From: an uncultured Eubacteriales bacterium
Lineage (GTDB): Bacteria > Bacillota > Clostridia > Oscillospirales > Acutalibacteraceae
Assembly: GCA_910580045.1 (NCBI GenBank)
Contig: CAJTXF010000058.1
Span: forward strand, 1 to 17,124
Reading direction: 5' to 3'
DNA: 17,124 bases
The translations under genes were made by a program, and so were the position numbers. The notes under the pieces were generated by a model that had not been told where the DNA came from, did not search any database, and worked only from the letters and a program-made list of their open reading frames with translations. Position 1 is the first letter of the stretch. Every line of letters begins with the position of its first letter. This document shows positions 13,155 through 17,124 of the stretch, in pieces.

Positions 13155-15563
13155 CGAAATCGCTCTAATTCTTCAAAATCTTTTACAATAAGTCTATAAC
13201 CTAAAACCATCATCTGGGGGTTTGCTGTTCTGGGACAGCCTTGTGGACGTTTCCGCTTGATGGTCGCAAAAGCCTCAAGCCCCCGCTTAAAGTTCGTCAG
13301 GCTCTCCGACTGCTGCCCATTGCCCCGGCACCAGTCCTGATAGGCGCTGTAGACCGCCGTTGTGGCAGCCTCCCCCTGTGGGTCTTGTACCATACAGTCC
13401 TCCACAAAGCGGGTGAGCTTGTCGCTGTCGTGGCGGTACTCAGCTGTAGTCTCAAGCACCGCCTTTGGCGGGTCAAAACCTGTTTCCTCCATGAGCCAAA
13501 GGCCCGTGAGACACCAGTTAAGCACCCCGGAAAACTCCTTTAGCAGGCGCTTTTTGAGGGTTTTGTCCTGCTCCTCAGGCTCAAAATGCCGGTTAAAGGG
13601 GATAACTTTCACCCTCCCGGAGCTGAAAATGGTCACGTCATTGGCCCGGGGCAGGTAGTTGGTGTTGATGAATAGCTTGAACTGGGGCTTATACTCAAAG
13701 CTGTTCTCATGGAGATACCGGGCCGTAATGGTATCGTTCCCGGTGAGGGTCTTCACCCGGGCGGCGTTCAATACCATGCCCTTGTCCGGCTCTGACACGT
13801 TCACCGCCCTGGCTCCCGCCAGTTTTGCCAAATCCTCGCTGGGGGCCCCGCTGTCCCAGCGCTGCTTGAGGGCAAAGGTATCGGCCCCCGCCGCTTTACC
13901 GTAGCCGCCCATCAGGGCCATGAAGGTCTCTATCACCGTAGACTTGCCGTTTCTGGTGGTGGGGCCGTATAAGAGGAAAAGGCATTCCTCGGACGTGTCG
14001 CCGGTCAGGGCATAACCCAGGGCCTTTTGCAGATAGGTGATAAGGTCTTTATCTCCCTGCATGACCTCAGAAACCGTCTGCTCCCACAGTTCCCCCCCAG
14101 GCCTCGGGGTCGTACTCCACCCCGGAGATGGTACTGAGCATATCGGCGGCGGTGTGGGCATGAAAGGCCCGGGTACGCAAGTCTAAGGTGCCGTTCTGGC
14201 AGTTGAACAGGTAGGGGTCGCTGTCGAAGTCGGAGAGCAAGACCGGGTACACGCTCTGAGCGTCCTTTAGCACGGTTTCCCGGTAGTGCCGGGACTGCCA
14301 CTTATAGGCGAACTTGTGGTACTCGTCCCGCTTGGTCCCCTCGGGCAGGCTCAGGGAGTAGTCAAGCAGTCCGTCTGCCAGCCGCTTGCAGTACTCCATC
14401 ACCTTGACATTGCCGGTATCCGGCTCCCAGAGCTTGCCGGTATAGACGTACCACAGCTTCCGCTCAGGCGAGTACCGGGCCCCGGCCTTGTACCAGTCCG
14501 CGAATAGGTTGCCGTTGCCGATGTCCGTCCAGGCATAGCGGTCGTTGTCCTCGGGGTGAAGGTCTGCCAAAGAAAAACCTTGTGGGCTTTCCTCTGGCAC
14601 GTCCGCGAAGTCAATGGCCGCCGGTTGCCTAAACCCTGCCGCTTTTTCCTCAAAGTATGCCCGGGGGTTATAGCTGTCCCGGCAACCCCTTATGGCCTGC
14701 TCTATGGTAAGCCTCCCGTAGGTGCTTCCGGCGGTGGGCCTGTCCCACTTCTCCCGCATAAGCCCGGACTGCCTAAAAAGGCTGTCCATGCGCTGGGGGT
14801 CTTTGCCCGTCCAGAACGCCAACATATTGCAAAGTGCTATGTCCGCCTCCGAGCGGGACTGGTAGGCGCGGATGTCCCCCGCCCATAGGGCGGAGAATAA
14901 CCTGCCGCTTTTGCTCTGCTGGATTTTGGCTATCAGCTCTGCGTCCTCGATGTCCACAAGGGTGGGGCTTGAAAGCGGCAGGGGGCCGTCAGGGTCTTTA
15001 GCCCGCTCCCTTACCATGTACTTTTCCAGCACCCGGGTAAGCTGTTCGCTCCTGTCCTCCAGGCCCTTGCCGGGGGTCAGGGTATCGCCGGTGACGGTGA
15101 CATACTTGTTGGTTGCCCCGGCTATGTAGCACTCAAGGCCCAGCTTTTGGTTGTTTATGTAATACCGGGCCTTGTCGTACTGAAAGCCGGGGGCATAGAA
15201 CAGAATCCGCAGCCCCCGCCCGCTGGGAGAGCGTTCGGTATAGCTGTCCATCATGCCCACAATGTCCTCTGCCATTGGAGAGAGCGCCCCGGCCTCGTCT
15301 ATGCAATGGTCGATGTCTAGAGCGCCCAGGTCCCCGAAAACGCCCACACCCAGGCCCCGGTATCGGGGCAAAGCAGAGAGCGCGGTGTGGAAGTCGGAGA
15401 AGGTGCTGGGGTCGGTTGATTTGGCCCCCCGGCCTGTTTTGGGGTCGTATGGTATCTTTGCACCCTTGCCCTCTCCTTTGGGGCCAATGAGCCCCCGGCA
15501 GCAGAACAGGCAACTTTCCCGCAGCGCAAGCGGCAGGTTTTCAGCTATTATCTTATCTTCCAT
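13073..15563 (-). pseudogene. AEP primase and D5-type helicase, one frameshift in a G7 tract
   Basis: It starts at ATG 15563 (MEDKIIAENLPLAL) after GAGGGGG, overlapping the upstream gene by 11 nt. The N-terminal part resembles NrS-1-like/AEP primase-polymerases: KIPYDPKTGRGAKSTDPSTF, catalytic-type DID at about residues 83-85, YTERSPSGRGLRILF. The C-terminal part is a P4/D5 helicase with Walker A GPTTRNGKST at about 533-542 and the following VNVSEPDKG. The frame breaks at seven G residues (plus-strand C run 14092-14098): as written it ends at 14067, while one G fewer joins AWG to ELWEQTVSEVMQG and gives 829 residues. Such proteins prime and unwind the element's own replication. It could be a real mutation, phase variation, ribosomal slippage or a base-calling error. 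Confidence 0.88.
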
Positions 15564-15951
15564 AATACGCCCCCTCAATTACTCCCGCCGCTTTCTCGAT
15601 CTCCCCGGCCCTATGTCTCATAGAGCGCACAAACTCCCGGACTTCCCACTCATTCTCCGGCAGATAGTAGCCGTTCTGGTTGTCGCTGAGAATGGGCACG
15701 CCCTTTAACCGCTCCTGCTGAATCATCAGCCGGACCTGCCGCCCATCCATGCCGGTAAGCCGGCACAGGTCCCGAAGCGGCAGGGCGTTCCCCCGGCCAA
15801 TATGAAGAAATCCAGAAATTGTAACTTGTGCGCCAGCCGCTTTTGTGATAGAATCTTTGGTAGAAATAGCTGACCCGCGAAAGCCTGCTGTTTCTTTTGC
15901 CTCCACACGCTTTGCCGAGCTTGTGGGGGCTTTCTTCTTGCCATTATACAT
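15553..15951 (-). CDS. Winged-helix/HTH protein upstream of primase
   Basis: A 132-residue protein; GGAGG lies 7 nt before ATG 15951. The first 45 residues are basic, Ser/Thr-rich and probably disordered. The second half reads as an HTH followed by a helix: ALPLRDLCRLTGMDGRQVRL, MIQQERLKGVPILSDNQNGY, YLPENEWEVREFVRSM. This pattern (HTH, then PI.S....GYYLPE) is common in small phage and element proteins acting before replication genes. It starts 2 nt after the excisionase-like gene and overlaps the primase start, so translation is coupled. It may help replication initiation or regulation; the DNA target is unknown. Confidence 0.75.
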   Translation of the reverse strand: MYNGKKKAPTSSAKRVEAKETAGFRGSAISTKDSITKAAGAQVTISGFLHIGRGNALPLRDLCRLTGMDGRQVRLMIQQERLKGVPILSDNQNGYYLPENEWEVREFVRSMRHRAGEIEKAAGVIEGAYYGR

Positions 15952-15953
15952 TC

Positions 15954-16148
15954 TTAGCCCTCCATTCCACCCTGAGCGCTCATTTCTTCCAGCTTGCGCT
16001 CCAACATTGGCACGTTCACCCGGAAGGTATTGCCGGTGTAGATACCCGGCAGTTTCCCTTGCTTTTGCCAGAGCCTAAGCTGGTACTCGCTGAGCAGCCC
16101 CAGTTTGGCTGTCTGGCGAATGGTCAGAAATTTTGCGGTTCCTGTCAT
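15954..16148 (-). CDS. Excisionase-like HTH protein
   Basis: A 64-residue protein with an AAGGA site ahead of ATG 16148. Residues 7-50 form a MerR/excisionase-type winged helix: FLTIRQTAKLGLLSEYQLRL, WQKQGKLPGIYTGNTFRVNV. The closing P-x-L-E-R-K-L-E-E-M helix is typical of Xis proteins in Firmicutes elements. It is the first gene on the leftward side of the switch, directly opposite the repressor-integrase pair, where Xis (and the SaPI/PICI equivalent) normally lies. Expected to direct excision with the integrase at 16937 and perhaps to act as a regulator. Confidence 0.82.
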   Translation of the reverse strand: MTGTAKFLTIRQTAKLGLLSEYQLRLWQKQGKLPGIYTGNTFRVNVPMLERKLEEMSAQGGMEG

Positions 16149-16184
16149 TGCACATCATCCTTTCCGTGTTGCTTAAATAAATAC

Positions 16185-16251
16185 TTGACAACCGTGTTGG
16201 GGTGGTGTATCATGATACCAAACGATAGCCACCTTGTTCAATATGATACCA
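16185..16251. promoter_or_regulatory. Divergent promoter/operator switch
   Basis: Rightward promoter: TTGACA (16185-16190), 17 bp, TATCAT (16208-16213). Leftward candidate: TTGAAC (16241-16236), 18 bp, TATCAT (16217-16212). The two -10 boxes lie in the perfect palindrome GTATCATGATAC (16207-16218). TGATACCA occurs at 16213-16220 and again at 16244-16251, and ACCTTGT/ACAAGGT (16231-16237, 16251-16257) form an inverted pair. Binding of the repressor would control both its own operon and xis, a lysogeny-type switch. Confidence 0.7.
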
Positions 16252-16287
16252 CAAGGTCGGAGGCGAAAACGAATATTCAAGAAAATA

Positions 16288-16325
16288 AATTTTATTGAAT
16301 GCAGCAAGGCTTGTTCAATAAAATT
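16288..16325. repeat. 12-bp perfect inverted repeat in the repressor leader
   Basis: AATTTTATTGAA (16288-16299) and TTCAATAAAATT (16314-16325) flank 14 nt, 19 bp before the repressor ATG and next to its GGAGG. It may be a second operator or an mRNA hairpin influencing translation. Its ATTGAATGCA (16294-16303) is also part of the operator repeat at 11091-11106. Confidence 0.6.
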
Positions 16326-16344
16326 GCAATGGAGGACGCAGGAA

Positions 16345-16944
16345 ATGGAAAAGCAAACTTGGTATACTAAGATGTTCGCCGATAATTTGTCAGACCTGAT
16401 TCAAGAAGATGGTGGAAAGATAAAGGAATTGGCTGCAAAGATTGGCTTGTCAGCTGGGGTTCTAAGCAATTATCAGAATGATTCGGCCCAACCTTCCCTT
16501 AGTGCCCTCTGTGCTATTGCCGATTACTTCAAAGTGCCTATAGATTGGCTGGTAGGGCGCAGCACAGTAAAAGACCCAAAAGCGGCAGGGGGAGAAGTGT
16601 GTGAGTATTTGGGGCTTACCCCGGAGAATGTGGCTTTCATTTTGCAGCTTACAGCAAATGACCCGGAATCTATGGAAATCGCAAATTGGATATTTGCGCA
16701 AAAGGAGTTTCGATGGGTGGTAATGAGCATCTGGATGCAGATAGCGACCGTAATGGATGGAGCAAAAGCGGGGCAGAAGGGCGATTGGAAAGAAAGGGCA
16801 AAGCATTTATATGTTGAGTTAGACAATCCCCGCTATACTGCGATGAGTGCGCTTGTGCATTTGATGGAAGATAGAGCGGGTGAGTTTTTAGCTGAAAAAG
16901 ATAAAGGCGGTCCCTTTGATAAAGGAGACTCTGACAATGGCTAA
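16345..16944 (+). CDS. cI/Xre-family repressor
   Basis: I chose ATG 16345 (MEKQTWYTKMFADNLSDLIQ) because GGAGG lies 9 nt upstream; the longer in-frame extension runs through the control region and has no site. The protein has 199 residues. Residues about 26-70 form an Xre HTH: IKELAAKIGLSAGVLSNYQN, then PSLSALCAIADYFKVPIDWL and VGR. The C-terminal half is helical with no S24 protease (Ser/Lys) motif, so induction is more likely by an anti-repressor or protein interaction than by RecA cleavage, as in PICI Stl proteins. It overlaps the integrase start by 8 nt, so the two are co-expressed. Its likely sites are the palindrome at 16207 and the matching site at 9788. Confidence 0.88.
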   Translation: MEKQTWYTKMFADNLSDLIQEDGGKIKELAAKIGLSAGVLSNYQNDSAQPSLSALCAIADYFKVPIDWLVGRSTVKDPKAAGGEVCEYLGLTPENVAFILQLTANDPESMEIANWIFAQKEFRWVVMSIWMQIATVMDGAKAGQKGDWKERAKHLYVELDNPRYTAMSALVHLMEDRAGEFLAEKDKGGPFDKGDSDNG

Positions 16945-17124
16945 TATACAGGAGCGCCGGGACAAGTCCGGCAAACTGATAAGCTACAGTATTCGCGTCC
17001 ACAGGGGGCGTGGGGCAGACGGAAAGCAGCTAAAGCCATATACCGCTACCTTTGAGGTCAAGCCCACCTGGACGGAAAAGAGCGCAAAAAAGAAGGCCGA
17101 GGCTTTCGCCGCGACCTTTGAGAA
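16937..17124 (+). CDS. int: Tyrosine integrase, N-terminal part (cut by window)
   Basis: ATG 16937 follows AAAGGAG and overlaps the end of the repressor gene. Sixty-three residues are visible: MANIQERRDKSGKLISYSIR, VHRGRGADGKQLKPYTATFE, then VKPTWTEKSAKKKAEAFAA. This is the AP2-like arm-binding domain that starts many Tn916/phage-type integrases in Firmicutes (a three-stranded sheet with RGxxGKQxxP, then a helix). The catalytic domain is outside the window. It is the recombinase expected to act on the att site at 8327-8371 and its partner beyond the right edge. Confidence 0.88.
   Translation, partial: MANIQERRDKSGKLISYSIRVHRGRGADGKQLKPYTATFEVKPTWTEKSAKKKAEAFAATFE

Overview
The window looks like accessory DNA from a GC-rich Firmicute, most likely a gut Clostridia of the Oscillospirales type. 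The grounds are AAGGAGG-type ribosome binding sites, SLH-domain surface proteins, a RepA_N/DUF6017 replication protein, a DUF3846 protein, and a compact integrative element with P4-type primase. The genus is inference; there is no rRNA or housekeeping gene to fix it.

Left part (1-8326): one end of a conjugative or plasmid-like element, apparently old. A leftward gene run carries a DUF4259-like protein (7372-7890), a RepA-like replication protein with an atypical N-terminus (6450-7388), DUF3846 (6078-6419), an exported SLH protein with bacterial Ig/PKD-like repeats (3527-5992), and a very large exported protein of alternating MBG-like and Fn3-like repeats that runs off the left edge (1-3509). 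At the right end of this part only the last 59 codons of a tyrosine recombinase survive (8063-8242, + strand), followed by a terminator-like hairpin and a 45-bp copy of the 3' half of a CAU-anticodon tRNA (8327-8371, minus strand).

Right part (8327 to beyond 17124): a second, compact integrative element that uses that tRNA 3' half as its left end. From the right edge inward it has a tyrosine integrase (16937 onward, cut by the window), a cI/Xre-type repressor (16345-16944), and a divergent promoter/operator switch. Leftward from the switch come an excisionase-like HTH protein, a winged-helix-like protein and an AEP primase plus D5 helicase (frameshifted in a G7 tract). Further left lie a small hypothetical gene, a noncoding block of about 550 bp, a rightward toxin-antitoxin operon ending in a YafQ toxin, a second divergent promoter with three operator-like repeats, two unknown genes and a sigma-70-like factor broken by a 20-bp perfect palindrome. 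No capsid, terminase, tail or conjugation gene is present between 8.3 and 17.1 kb. The order int-repressor / xis-HTH-primase resembles phage-inducible islands or P4-like satellites.

Regulatory logic suggested by the sequence: the int-repressor promoter and the opposing xis promoter share a palindromic operator, and the 13-mer TATCATGATACCA from that operator recurs 22 bp upstream of the sigma-factor start. The repressor may therefore control both the early switch and a distal transcription factor. Two key genes (sigma factor and primase) each carry a single frame-breaking change, so the element may be defective here, phase-variable, or affected by sequencing error. A 10-mer, AAGCGGCAGG, occurs nine times in the right part in several frames and both orientations, and was not found in the left part.
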